A stretch of DNA of 64,000 nucleotides from contig JAWNGF010000001.1 in NCBI GenBank assembly GCA_037039685.1, positions 1,488,001 through 1,552,000 of the forward strand, given 5' to 3'. The notes beneath the pieces are model-generated. The model did not search any database, had not been told where the DNA came from, and saw only the letters and a list, made by a program, of their open reading frames with translations. Shown here in pieces: positions 22,063 to 33,579 of the stretch (positions are counted from its first letter, which is position 1; every line of letters begins with the position of its first letter). This DNA is from Ceratobasidium sp. AG-K (Eukaryota; Basidiomycota; Agaricomycetes; Cantharellales; Ceratobasidiaceae). The position numbers and the translations under genes are program-made.

Positions 22063-24078
22063 ATGGATGACGATGTGCAACTCATGGCCTCATCCGACAC
22101 CGGGTCTAAACGGCGTGTAGCTTATTACTATGATAGTAAGTCAATCGATATTGCAGTTTCTCTGCTTACATTCCTCATGGATCCAGATGATGTCGGACTG
22201 TACTCTTACGGTGGCGCCCACCCCATGAAACCATACCGGATGAGAATGACCCACCACCTTGTTGCGGCGTATGATATGCTACAGCAAATGGACGTATTCG
22301 TAAGTGCTCGTATACCTTATGTTTGAAATATGCTCAGCTAAATGGAAGATTTACAGCGGCCTAAAAGGGCCAGCCCTTTGGACATGACCCGCTTCCACAC
22401 CGACGAATACATCGACTTTCTCAACAAGGTTTCCCCAGAAACTGTTGAAGACATGACGGGAAATGGGACTCGATGTAAGCTGATTCACCATCCGTTGCCT
22501 GGAATGTCTAGCTGACTCTTGGTTCCCCTGTGTTAGTTCTGGTTGGCGATGATAACCCTGCATGGGACGGATTGTTTGAATTTTGTTCGATATCTGCTGG
22601 TGGATCTATAAGTAAGTTCAAAGCGAGTCCGGTTCGAAACTATGGTTGACCTGAATACCATAGGTGCTGCTCAAAGGCTCAATTCAGGTGCCTCGGACAT
22701 CGCTATAAACTGGGCTGGTGGCCTGCATCATGCCAAGAAGCGAGAAGCTTCAGGCTTCTGCTACGTCAATGACATTGTGCTCGGAATTCTTGAACTCTTG
22801 CGGCATTTCCCCCGGGTGCTGTATATAGATATCGACTGTCATCACGGCGACGGCGTGGAGGAGGCGTTCTACACGACCGACCGAGTCTTTACATGCTCGG
22901 TTCACAAACAAGTGAATTTCTTTCCTGGAACTGGTGACGTTCATGACCGCGGCTACGGCCCTGGAAGAGGATATTCCGCCAACATTCCACTGATGAATGG
23001 GATAACAGACGAGCAGTACAAGTCTGTATTTCAGCCAGTAGGTTCTTTACTTTTGAACTTTCTTCCGCTCTGATGTCCCACCAGGTTATCCGCCATATCA
23101 TTGATTGGTATCGGCCAGGTGCCATTATCCTCCAATGTGGTGCTGATTCGCTCTCAGGGGACAAACTCGGTGTTTTCAACCTGAGTATGGAAGGTCATGC
23201 TGCATGTGTCCAATTCATTCGATCCTTCAATATCCCTACCATATTGTTGGGCGGAGGAGGATATACTACCAAAAACGTCGCTCGCGCATGGACATACGAA
23301 ACGGCATGTGCGCTCGGGATTGAACATGAGATTCCAAGAATGCTACCCTACTCGGATCACCTCGAATGGTATGGGCCTCGATATCGCCTGGATGTAGAGA
23401 GCAGCAATATGCAAAACGACAATGACAGCGCATACCTTGAGGGAATTAAGTACGTATTTTGGCATATTCATGCTTGAACTCGGCTTACCGCATTTAGACG
23501 CAAAGTAATTGAAGGGTTGAAGGATTTGCCTTTTGCTCCCGGAGTTGGTCTGCAAAACGTACCGAGAGCGGATGTTGGCCAGGCTATAGGCTTGGCCGAC
23601 GAAGAAGGAGAAGACATTAGTGATATGGATGAGGTTGATCTTCGTCTTTCCCGTGAGTGAGCAATCACCGAAACGTCTTCGTCGATTAATAATTATTCCT
23701 GTACTCGAAGACCACGTTCGAAACGTACATACAGTTCGCTCAAGCTCCACATCGTCATCCGGGGATGAACATTCCTACTCGTCCGGAGATGAAGTGGGTA
23801 CGGAAGGGAATCGTCCTCGACACAACCGGTCAGGTAACGCAAACAGCCGCGCTCCCAAGCGAGTGTTTTTTAGGCGACAAACGGATCTGGTATGGAATCC
23901 TTCATCACGGTCAGGAACTGGCGTCGGAGTGGGACAGCCGACATGGGACGATGAAGAGGCGGACCAAGCGGTCCGTGCGGTTGAAAATTCGTTTGTTGAC
24001 TTAGGAATGGGTCGAAAAAGAAGATATAATGTCGGAATTATGCACTCATGGAAACCTGGTGCTGAGGATAGTCCTTAG
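22063..24078 (+). CDS. Class I histone deacetylase (Rpd3/HDAC1-like)
   Basis: Zn-dependent deacetylase acting on histone tails in Sin3-type corepressors. Eight exons. After removal of the first intron the N-terminus reads [20 protein letters not shown] then [12 protein letters not shown]. Catalytic features: GGLHHAKK (charge-relay His pair), [17 protein letters not shown] (Zn ligands Asp and His), [11 protein letters not shown] (Zn Asp) and LLGGGGYT (transition-state Tyr). It differs from canonical Rpd3 at the loop [14 protein letters not shown], where most class I enzymes have FHKYGEFFPGTG. The C-terminal 110 residues are acidic/Ser then basic, joined through an intron near 23655-23715. That tail ends [12 protein letters not shown]. 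Expected nuclear. Confidence 0.9.
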
Positions 24079-24322
24079 GCATTTGTTGTAACCTTGTACT
24101 GTCATCTCGTGTTTTTGTTGCTTTTCCGGACATTGTTTGTACCGAGATTTAATCCCTTGATTATGATATTTGGCCAGGTCATTTCCGGTTCCGGCAAGTG
24201 TAGACACCGGTGTACACCACTTAGACTGAACCACAACAGCTGGCACCTAGACAGGTCCGAGAAATCACTTTGGACAGGATCTTTTTTTTTTTCTATTACC
24301 AAGTTCACACACTACATTATTC

Positions 24323-25164
24323 ATGACTAGCGGTGTATCTCTTGCCGACATTCGCGGAAACGCGCCGAATGACCAAAAGCAAATGTGCATTGACGTGTTG
24401 AATTTCTACTTTAGCTTGAAAGGACATTTTGCTTTCGATGTGGGGAAGAGGCTGAAATTGCTGGAGGTGAGCGTCGGTCCTAAAGTGAACCGAAGAAGTC
24501 AGGCTGTTGTTGTGTGCGAAATCAGCTGTGAGGACGGTAAGCAGGTTGCTCAATTCACCTAGTCTTTCCTGTGTGGTTCAACCCATCGCCCATAGACATG
24601 CTTAACCTCCTTGGGACCATGCATGGAGGCTGTACGGCGTACGTGAAATTTGCCTTTACGGATAGACTTGCATAGCTTATCCACGTTCTCAGGTACTTGG
24701 TGGACGTGTGAGCTAACCTTTTCTATGAAACACCCTTGTGCCAACTTCAATGCAAACATCTTCTAGTTGTACGTCCATCGCAATAGCGGTGGCGCCAGAA
24801 GGCGTCAATGATCCAGAAGAATGGTGGGGAAAGTCAGCAGTAAGCCAGGCTCTGAACATCCTGTACCACGCGCCTGCTCGCTCGTAAGTAGTTAACGCAT
24901 GGAGGCTTTCTCCCCGAAATGACATGCATATGCCTTAGTGGAACTACTTTGAGAATATACTCGGAGACGATTGTGGTTGGGGGCAGGGCGGGTACTGTCC
25001 GATGCGAGGTCAGTAATTTCGACCACACGCTCTGATCTGGTTTAGTAACCCCAGCCCATAACCAACCGCATATTAAGATATGGGATAGTGTCAACAACAC
25101 TCTAGTTGCGACTGGCACACATACGAAAATGCCCCTTGGAGGTCTGAAGATGGGGAAACTGTAG
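24323..25164 (+). CDS. Hotdog-fold acyl-CoA thioesterase (4HBT family)
   Basis: Probable hydrolase of acyl-CoA thioesters with the single-domain 4HBT fold. Reconstructed by splicing five introns. Exon 1 begins MTSGVSLADIRGN and runs to VVVCEISCED. Next comes MLNLLGTMHGGCTAYLVDV, which carries the hotdog HGG and the downstream catalytic acid. CTSIAIAVAPEG follows, then EEWWGKSAVSQALNILYHAP, RIYSETIVVGGRAGTVRCE and IWDSVNNTLVATGTHTKMPL, ending GGLKMGKL at TAG 25162-25164. The strand order (N..GTMHGG, SQALNILYHAP, VATGTHTK) is that of PaaI/THEM-like proteins. A possible further intron at 24466-24504 (GTGAGC..CAG, 39 bp) was not used, because the translated segment fits the family. The substrate is unknown. 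Confidence 0.75.
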
Positions 25165-25821
25165 CACTCTGCTAAACGCCTATATATGCACATCTACGAG
25201 GCCTTCTGGCATGGAAAAATGATGCGTAGCGCTTTGGTAGTCCCAGTTGCAGTGCAGGGCTGCCGCGTTTGCTTCGGCGGTGCCGCCTGACGTTATTCTT
25301 CGGATAGCATTGGCAGAAAGAGTCAAACAACTATACATCCTTCGCCCAAGTTAAGTGTGGTTTGGCAATCGCATCTTGGCAAACCTATGTTACTGGACCC
25401 TGTTGCTTGATGGGGCATCATGATCGTGGGCGGTTGAGCTTTTGATTCCGATACCCAACATCGCCTGGGCTATGCAACCCGACAAAGCCAACCGACTTCA
25501 GACGGCCTCCGGCAGGCACGTTCGAATATTATTCAAATAAGTTGCACACGTTTAATTGTTCCAGAACGAGACATCGTGCCTCCTTGATCGCTATGGCGGT
25601 GTCCGTTCGTGATTTTCTAGGAAATTCACATTACGACATTGTAGCTTGCGCCGTGAAGCTATGCACCGCCCCTGAGCGGCAACGGTGATGCCGTCTTTGG
25701 TTCAAAGGCGATTGACTCGGGTGCATTACTGCCCAACTGACTTTTGGCCGTATCGCTGCCGTATAAGAGACGGTAGCTTCCCGATTCCAACCCATCACAC
25801 CCTCCACCACTGCATTCTACA
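25165..25821. other. Intergenic, thioesterase 3' side and SPFH gene promoter side
   Basis: No coding signal or RNA gene recognised. The sequence is mixed in composition, with no repeat seen. It presumably carries the promoter of the downstream SPFH gene, whose ATG is at 25822. Confidence 0.5.
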
Positions 25822-27920
25822 ATGGCACACTCGGGAATGAGCGACATCGACGCCACAGTCGTAAACGACGCTGTTCCATCGTCCATGAGTCACAAGGGCA
25901 AAGACAAAGCTGGGGTCCTCGACGAGCATGCTCACAAGCGTAGCACCCGGATTGGTGGTAGTTCCTTTGGATCGACGTTTGTGCACCAAGAAGACTACTT
26001 CGCAACCAAGCGTCCGTTTTGCGTCCGGATCGGCGAGGACGGCCTGATCGGGGCGTTGACCGAACTTGATAACCAACTTCAAGAATCTGGTCGTCCTCGG
26101 CTATTAAGCCGCAAGAAGCCTACGGAATGGCTAGGCTTCATGGGAGTTGAGATTAACCCAGGAGAGATTGGAGCAGTAAAGTGAGTGCCATGCGCTTGAT
26201 AATAACAGATTCTAACCTTGTTCGTTCCAGCCATGCCGGGTTGCCCAAGTTACTTATTCGACCAGGAACATACCCACCCTTCCCTTTCCGGTACGCCCAG
26301 TGACCCAATTGGTTCTTCCTCAACTAATCCATTGACTCATAGGAACTGGTGGGCGCGCACCTGGAAGGGTACTCGAGGTGTCTCGGACACCACTCTCTTC
26401 TTCCAAGGTCTCACAGTTGTCCAAGTCTCTCTCAATCAGGTCGCCGTTGTCTCTGACCCCCAAAACCGGGTCTTTATTGTCCGAGGCGGGGGGTTTGCAG
26501 CGTTTGCCGTCCAAGGCACATACGACGTTCTCGCAGTCGTGGACCAGACCCATTTGACAAATCACGTCAAGGATAAGGTTACCGGCGCCACCCTTGGATG
26601 GATGCAAGAAATTACAATGCCATCACGGGTAGGGAGCGCCGCAACCAACTATGTTGTGGCTGGCTTTTTAGATATTCCTGCAAACAATGTTGCCGTCCTG
26701 CAACGTGGAGACGAGATGGAGCAAGTTCCGGCTGGGCAGCATTGCATCACCAATCCAAATGTCAAGCTTCGTGGGTTGTTTACGTGCGGAGAGAACCAGA
26801 TTGAGATGCCTACGAAAGGTATGAGCACATATATGCGTCGTTTAGGGGCTTCACTGATACACCGCCCAGATATCTACACTAGGGACCAAGTCCCTGTTAG
26901 CTTGACGATTTACATGAAGTGGCAGCTCTTGGAGCCTCTCAAGGTATGCTGGGTTGCATATATGTCACGATAGTTTACTGATGATTCGAGTGTTAGCTTA
27001 CTACTCACGGTTACAACAGCCCATACGAGGCGCTTCGGGACAAGGCCCAGTCCATCTTGACACAAATCGTCGCACATCGTGAGTCCTAGCTCTATCTACT
27101 TCGGTTTGAATTCACCCATGAGCTCTAGTCGACTACTCCTCAATGGTGAAACAACGCACTGTTGGCACGGACTACATGGAGGATCCCGCTGATCCCTCCT
27201 CGCCGTTCTTGGACGCTCTCCGGACGCGCGCGATGGATGACTTGCATGTTGCAGCACTTGAATATGGTATCCTCCTGAAAGACCTTGGTAGGTTTGGGCA
27301 AATCCAGATTTAATTATCACATTTACTCATCAATGACAATTCTAGCCGTCATCGATCGTCAGTTCAAGGGCGACATTGCCTCGACTATGGACAAACTCAC
27401 TACGCGTGCACTTCAAGCACAAGTCGAAGCCGCCAATGTCGATCGAGAAAATTCGAACAAGGTCAAGAAGGAGCAGGGTGCGCTGCAAGTTGCACAGGTG
27501 CAAGCACAGGCCCGTAAGGTACGCGCAACCCTGAGCAACTCATACCAGCACGACTCAAATTGATTCCTCCTGTAGACTGAAGCCGAAGCGCTCGCATTTG
27601 CGACCATTACTGCAGCCAAGGCGCAAGCTGAAGCTGTTACAATCGCGGCACAAGCTCAAGCAGCTGCAACCAAACTCCAAGCACAAGCCGAGGCCGAAGC
27701 AGTTAGTTCGCGGGCCAACGCCGACGCAAGCGTTAACGACATCTTTGCACGCGAGATGGAAGTCAGGCGAGTGGATGTTGAGCGTGTGCGCGCGTTTGGC
27801 TCGAGGGCGGTGTTTGTGCCGTCTGAGACAGGTGGGGTTAATACCGTTGGGAATGCGTTGATGACTGGGATGGCAATGAGGTTGGGCCACGAGGAGGCTG
27901 GTGCTGCTTCGAGCAGGTAG
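25822..27920 (+). CDS. SPFH/band 7 domain protein, flotillin-like, soluble
   Basis: About 560 residues over eight exons. An N-terminal Lys/Ser-rich tail of about 60 residues precedes a prohibitin-homology (SPFH) domain. It includes VVQVSLNQVAVVSDPQNRV, the strand pair FLDIPANNVAVLQRGDEMEQ, GENQIEMPTKD and the region RDQVPVSLTIYMKWQLLEPL, then the conserved ILTQIVAHLDYSSM. The C-terminal 130 residues form a long Ala/Gln/Glu-rich coiled coil (QAQVEAANVDRENSNKVKKE, TITAAKAQAEAVTIAAQAQA) as in flotillins, followed by VDVERVRAFGSRAVFVPS. No transmembrane helix or signal peptide is seen, so membrane attachment, if any, would be peripheral or lipid-mediated. Such proteins assemble into large scaffolds on membranes. 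The particular role is unknown. Confidence 0.8.
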
Positions 27921-28072
27921 TGGCGTTCAGTGCAGGGATACCCGATAATTCATTCTTTTGTAAATTGTTCTAGCATCAGTGCACTTCTCATGTACTATAT
28001 TACAACCAACTACCAATCCTTCTCTATTATAATACAATGGTACAACATAACTATGCAAAATCCGTAGGCCTG

Positions 28073-29656
28073 CTACTCCATCCGACTCTTTTTCCTTGCG
28101 GGTTGGTGACCGGGGACAGGACCAGCTGCCCCTGTCATCCGATTGAACATGTACGACCCACTTCCAGGTCTTGAATCCGCACCATGTCCAGCAGTAACTG
28201 CGGGTGGCGCATTGGTCAAAGGCGTCTCATCCTGGGATACTCTCCGGAGCGGGTACGATACCCCTTCAGGGAGATGTGCGAACGCGCTGTAAGAAGCAAG
28301 AACACGTGTGAGGTGATATCTGAGTAAATGTGATATTTGGAGCGTACTTTGCAGTCGGAACGGGCTCTTCCGTGAACCACCAGTGAGCAAGTGCGCCTCG
28401 TGCATCTAGACGTCGAGCGGGGTCGTATTCAAAGAGCTGACACATCAAGTCGTACCCAGAGTCGTGAGCCCGAGCACGTTGTCTATACCACTGGGCGAAT
28501 TTGTTTTCTTGTCTGTGTGCGGATCAGCCACCCGAGAACCGGAAGAGGGGGCAAGACATACCTCTCGCATAACAAGAAGTTCTTGTATTCGGGCATAGAG
28601 GTAAGTCCAGGCCACTGTTGTTCTATGACGCGGCGTGAATGTAAGACCAGAACTAGGATTGATTCTCACCTGTTGGTGTGCCTAGCACGTCGAATATCTT
28701 GGTGAGTTGATCCCGTTGGAATGGAACATTCTTCTTTGCGTCTAGTTTTGCTTCTTCCCCCTTGAAGATTGGTCTTAGCGCTAGCAACTCCGCAAAAATA
28801 CACCCAATCGCCCAGCAGTCAATTGCTTTCGTGTAATGACGCGCACCCAACAACAGCTCTGGCGCACGATACCAGATAGTGACAACAACTTTATCGCCCG
28901 AGAATAAAGGTTGGAGCGGGGCGCGACATAACCTGGCCAACCCTAAATCACCGATTTTAACAACGCCACCCTGAGTGATGGGAACAACCTCGCCAGTCGA
29001 AGTGGCTGGCATTGGTCGAGCAGCGGTTACCAGAATGTTGGCGGGCTTCAAGTCGCGGTGGAGAATATGAGAGTTGTGGAGATATAAGAGACCATTAAGA
29101 AGTTGGTACATAAAAGACTTGAGGACCGGAAGGAGGATAGCTTGGTGCAAAGTTTGAGAATGGTGGTGAATGATTTGCTGCTTGACACGTCAGTTCTGGT
29201 TCGTGGGTGGGCGAGTCGCAGACGCACCAGAAAGTCGTGTTCGGCATACTCGAAGACCATAAATATGGACTTGTCTTCGAGCATGACTTCGCGCAGCACA
29301 ATCACATTCTCGTGCCGCATCTCTCTGTTGAGCTGCATCTCGGTTGGTCATGTTTGGATGGGAGACAACGAGTGACGTACGGCGATCTCCCGACAAGCAC
29401 TCTGGCTTATTCCTGTATACGTAACCACCTCCCCCTCCTTGTCCGGCTTGAACTTTTTGATTGCATACACTCCAGCTGATGGACCAGAGACAACAATCTG
29501 GCCATTGGCGTCCTTTGCCTGAGCCTTGTAAACTCGGCCATACGTGCCCGAGGAAATGAACCCGAGAATATGATACTTTGCGTTGACGGGAATGCGGGCC
29601 TCGTCTTTGCGTGCGCGATACCCTCGCATTACATCGTGTGATTGCATTGGTGCCAT
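28073..29656 (-). CDS. Mediator kinase CDK8/Srb10 (SSN3) orthologue
   Basis: Cyclin-C-dependent kinase of the Mediator kinase module. Start ATG at 29656 ([12 protein letters not shown]); an in-frame Met lies nine codons upstream. Kinase motifs in order: [12 protein letters not shown] (Gly loop), YAIKKFKP (catalytic Lys), the CDK8-specific helix C segment [36 protein letters not shown] (catalytic Asp), [11 protein letters not shown] (DLG in place of DFG), [35 protein letters not shown] and the C-lobe segment [13 protein letters not shown]. The tail past [20 protein letters not shown] is short and basic and ends RKKSRME at 28075-28073. The insert [20 protein letters not shown] between ILV and VKIG is longer than in yeast. 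It is divergent from the membrane-protein gene at 29850. Confidence 0.9.
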
Positions 29657-29849
29657 GGTCGAGGAGAGATCGAGCAAGGTCACGTGGGCGTCGATCAGAG
29701 CTAATGTACCGATGCCTCACTACCGGCTCCGAATAGCGGTACCGACTTGTCACTCTGGATTGCTTGGCAGGAACCAACAGGCCAACGTTCAACTAGTTAG
29801 GAAAAGTATAAGGTCAGTCGCGGGTTGAGTGTTTGACCACCATCCCACC
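29657..29849. promoter_or_regulatory. Divergent 5' region of CDK8 and the Gly/Ser membrane protein gene, with TATA-like box
   Basis: 193 bp between two divergent ATGs. A TATAAGG element at 29807-29813 lies about 37 bp before the plus-strand ATG and could position its transcription start. An AGGTCACGTGGGC palindromic core (CACGTG) is at about 29680-29690, closer to CDK8. Confidence 0.35.
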
Positions 29850-30672
29850 ATGTCAATGACATTTAGCGTTTTGCTGCTGTTGGATATCATATCACTGGTT
29901 TCTGCGTTGCCCGCCGGTGGATCGGGCGGTACGCGAGGCGGCTCAGGTAGTGGGAGCTCTTCGGGCGGTTCCTCGGGCTCCTCAGGCGGCTCTTCGAGCG
30001 GCGGTTCTTCGAGCGGCGGTTCTTCAAGCAGTGGTTCCGGTGGTACAAAGAACGGTATGTAGTTGGCCAACTCCGGTTACCAGGCGTCTGAGATGTTTTT
30101 AGGCTCTGGTTGGACTTCTTCAAGGAATAACGGCACCCGTTCGACTGGTCCACTCAGTAAAGGCGCGAAAATTGCTTTGGCAGTTATTGGGGGTAAGAAT
30201 CTCGCATCAAACTCTGCAGTTGGTGCTAAAGTACTGTCTCAGGCATCTTCGCGTTCATTGTTCTCGTCATACTCATCAAGATATTAATAGATAAATATAA
30301 AGAACGTAAACATAAGGTAAGCCTAATCGAGCTCTCATTTACTACTGGCGCTAACCATAGCTTCAGCATTCTCCGGTGTCAGAGAAGGCTTTGTCTTCCA
30401 AGAATTCGTCACCCCGAAGCTCAATCGAGGGGCAGGAAGCTACGTTATCCCACAATCCTGGTCATACCCAAGCAGCGGTTCATCCCGTCTCCAATCCAAC
30501 AACCAGCGCTGAACTCACATCGGCAGTCATGGCGGGTGGAGGTTCTCATGCAGGACACGGCGAAAGCGGTGCGGGTTCGGGCTCGAGGGGTGGTGTTGGG
30601 CCTGTGCCTTGGGAGGCACGTGCATTCTCTGTTATATCCAAAGGGATGAGCAATGGTAGCGCGCACTCATAG
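29850..30672 (+). CDS. Single-pass membrane protein with signal peptide and Gly/Ser-rich ectodomain
   Basis: ATG at 29850 (MSMTFSVLLLLDIISLVSAL), a signal peptide likely cleaved after the Ala of VSALPAG. The mature ectodomain of about 80 residues is almost entirely Gly and Ser, with an SGGSS-type repeat between about 29930 and 30050. A transmembrane helix follows the second intron (IFAFIVLVILIKILI), then a basic stop-transfer KYKERKHKHS. A Ser/His/Gly-rich cytoplasmic tail ends SKGMSNGSAHS at 30670-30672. Three introns close in frame. The type I layout resembles fungal surface sensors or signalling mucins, but no enzymatic or binding motif is present. The function is unknown. Confidence 0.7.
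29930..30052 (+). repeat. Degenerate GGNGGNTCNTCNAGC-like microrepeat coding Gly/Ser
   Basis: Five to seven imperfect copies of a 15-nt unit coding GGSSS/GGSSG, with the clearest copies at about 29985-30035 (ggcggttcttcgagc). Such units are prone to length change by slippage. Confidence 0.7.
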
Positions 30673-31014
30673 TCCGGCCGCTTGCGTTTCAGGTTCGTAA
30701 TACACTTTCCATGCTCCAGTTATTTGCATACTAACAGAACCGTCTTGTCTTCAGTCTTCGTTTGCGTGCGAGGTCCTGCCCTGTATGGGCTTTTCAGTCA
30801 ACGTTTCTTTCTTCTGGGCTCTCAGGTTTAGATCCTGCGAGAATTCTCCGTGGCTGGTGTAATTTAATGCTATTATACGAATATTTGTAAGGCAATCAAG
30901 AATCGAGTCGTTGGGCTCTTAGCTCTGAAGCATTAAGTCTAAAAGGGGGCAACCTCGGAGAAACAGTGAATAGAATTAGATACTACACATTTGATAAAAA
31001 TCGGCTAACACACA
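30673..31014. other. Intergenic, convergent 3' sides
   Basis: Lies between the stop of the membrane-protein gene and the stop of the second F-box-like gene. No coding or RNA signal seen; AT-rich near 30960-31020. Confidence 0.5.
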
Positions 31015-32149
31015 TTAGAACATGTATAAAACAGAATTTACGGTAATCAGATCACTCGATGCTCCCCGCGTTACGTCAAAGGCAATTGTCCCTTCCTTCA
31101 TGGGCGCAAACCAAGACAGCCACTCGATATGTATCAGCGACGGGGCAGCCTTGGCGAGTGCTAGAGAGGTCGTTTCAGCGCGTCGCAAAGCCTCGGGCAT
31201 TGCATCGGTGCGGCATTGCCTGCAGTCGGATGCCCAGGGGTCGTAGGATGGATTATTCCGACGCGCCGACTCATGAAGACCCCAATGCAGCAAGAATGAC
31301 CCCTGTGAAATCGTAAAAACGCCGATGTGCAGCGTGCGGAGCTTCGGAAACCCGCGCAGCGCCTGAATCATTAATCCCTGCATTGGGGCATATCGCGTCA
31401 GTCCCAATTACCCGTTGACCCGAATTGCTGCGTGATCATGATAGGGGTGGGCCACTTACCATGTCACCCTCTTCTAATAGCGGTATGCGTACATCAGCCA
31501 GAGTGAGTCGGGTTAGTCTCGGACGCCGCGGGCAAGACATTGGGTTGCACACTCCAAGATGGAGCTCCTCGAGTTGCGGAAATTCCCCGAAGTATGGCCA
31601 TGCAGACCGCAAGTACGCGGCATCTGCGAATGAGCATGAGAGGTGGGTGAGATGTGCGCGTGGGAGTCGTTGCAGTGCTTCGACAAGGAAGAGTGCGCCT
31701 TGAGCAGGTGAATGATCGTTGTGCTCGGCAAAATCGACGCGCCTGAGTTGACGAAACCGGGTAAAGCCTGAGAGGTCTGCGACGCCCCAGCTGGATGATA
31801 CCGAGATTACAAGTTGACTGTAAAGTGGTGGGCGAAAATAAGAATTACGGCGCGTTCAAGGGCATACAGCGCGCGCTTACTGAACCCAAGACGGCAGAGC
31901 GGGAAACATTCCTACTCCGTGGGTAAGGTCTGAAGTTTTTCGAAGCACAAGAACGGAAAACCAGAGTTGAAGAGCAAACCGACGCATAGAGCGACTCGCA
32001 CACATTATACCATTTATCTCGCTCCATCGCGGTTTGCGCTGAATTTGCTGGCCTTTTGCAGGCTGAACCGGTTCAGAACAACCCTCTTGAAACATGAAGC
32101 TGAGGATCTGAAGGGTTATCTCTGCAGGCAGAGACGAGAGTTTAGGCAT
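31015..32149 (-). CDS. F-box-like protein with leucine-rich C-terminal part (copy 2)
   Basis: ATG chosen at 32149 (MPKLSSLPAEITLQILSFMF), where the F-box-type LPAEI helix begins directly. An upstream Met at 32188 is possible. The segment NGIMCASRSMRRFALQLWFS parallels NLSLSSRLLRRAALDCWF in the gene at 18.9 kb. After an intron ending near 31800 come Leu-rich strands (LVISVSSSW, FRQLRRVDFAEH, LTHLSCSFAD, LEELHLGVC, LTRLTLADVRIPLLEEGDM). After a second intron near 31400-31460 follow GLTRYAPMQGLMIQALRGFP and LRTLHIGVF. The last exon contains a CxxC pair (DCRQCRTD) and ends TVNSVLYMF. Probable adaptor of an SCF-type ligase or a related scaffold; target unknown. Confidence 0.65.
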
Positions 32150-32338
32150 CACCGGTGGTTGAAAGGCCGAACAGACGCATAGCGACATGAACCGAGGACA
32201 TTTATAAGTTGCAGCCCAGTGATGATGGAGGTTAGTTCCGTCACTTTGGTTGGCTGAGCTTCTCCAGTCCAACCTTAAGTCAGCGTAGTTGGTGCACAGC
32301 CACACCTCCACACTCGTTGGTTCAACCGCCACAGCACC

Positions 32339-33579
32339 ATGGTCAGTGTTTGAGAAAACAATGCAAAACGGGTCAGCTTACCTACTCGAATACAGGCTCG
32401 TAATGAGGAGAAAGCACAGTTAGTGAACTTATCCTACTACGAACTCTGCCTAACGTGTATACAGGTCTATGCTATACCGCTTTCGCGAGGCGCAGGCCGC
32501 CGAGCTAGGCCTCGCGCAAAAGGGTGACAAACGGCCTCGAATGGCTAGCGCGTGCAAGAGTCTACGCGACTGCGAGCGCTGGCGTGGAGAGATTCTCCGA
32601 GAGATTTCCCGCAAAGTCTCCAAGATTCAAGACGGTACGTCGTTTGTGTTCCCTCTTTTTGACCGACCCGCCTGACTAGAAGGGAAATATCACCGCAAAT
32701 AGCCGGTTTGACGGACTATGAAGTGCGAGACTTGAATGACGAGATTAATCGACTTATGCGAGAAAAACGACACTGGGAGAACCAAATCGTTGCGCTTGGC
32801 GGCGCAAATTACCGACGGAATGTGGCGATGTTGGACGACGATGGAAAGGAAGTTCCTGGGACGCGGGGCTACAAGTAAGTTCAGATAAATATTTTCATTT
32901 GAGCATGCTTTCTTACACTTTTCAGATACTTTGGCCGTGCCAAGGAGCTCCCAGGAGTAAAAGAGCTTTTTCAAAAGAATAGCAAGTCACCTATTTATCT
33001 GCTTTACCTCGTATGCCTAATATCGTGAGTTAGCCGAGAAAGAGGACGAAGAGAACCGGGTATTCTCTCATTACAAAAAGTTCCTCGACCAAGGGCCAGC
33101 GTATTTTGGTGACCACGACGAAGACGACGAAGAGCTATTACAGTATGAAATCCAGGCCGAGAAAGCAGGTATGTAAGATTCACGCTAATGAGCATACAAA
33201 ACTGAACCGAAAATTGGCTCGGCTTTGGTTTCATTGCAATGCGACTTCAGATTGGGAGGAAGCTTACCAGAATCTTAAATCGACGCTTGGTCTACCGGAC
33301 GACTCGCCTGTCCCCACAATACCTCGACCGGATCCAGTTCCGCTCACAAAAATGATCGCGCAATTATCTCAGCCAGGCGGTGGTGACACCACCATGACGA
33401 GCGTCGACGGCAGCAATACAGACCCCACGTCCCAGCCTCCACCACTGCTGTCCGTGCTCTCCCCCGCGGATCTACAACACCCCAAAATGCCAACAAAAGA
33501 AGAAATGGAAGGTGTTCTGCTTGCATTGCGGAAACGCGCCCTGTTGGAGCAGTATCTCGGCGACGAGACGCCTGCCTAG
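32339..33579 (+). CDS. Pre-mRNA splicing factor ISY1
   Basis: Spliceosome subunit of the Prp19/NTC complex that stabilises the first catalytic step. The coding part of exon 1 is just the ATG (32339-32341), immediately followed by GTCAGT. Exon 2 codes ARNEEKAQ and exon 3 SMLYRFREAQAAELGL, giving the family N-terminus MARNEEKAQSMLYRFREA. Further exons give KSLRDCERWRGEILREISRK, VRDLNDEINRLMREKRHWE, YFGRAKELPGVKELF, EKEDEENRVFSHYKKFL and DWEEAYQNLKSTLGLPDDSP. The intron after LFQKN begins GCAAGT (donor at 32982-32983; acceptor ending 33033) and needs a GC-AG border to keep frame. The C-terminal half is Pro/Ser-rich, then PTKEEMEGVLLALRKRALLE; stop TAG at 33577-33579. Confidence 0.9.

Noticed and set aside
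24559..25193. Several minus-strand ORFs in the thioesterase region
   Set aside because: They are antisense to spliced thioesterase exons with recognised hotdog motifs on the plus strand.
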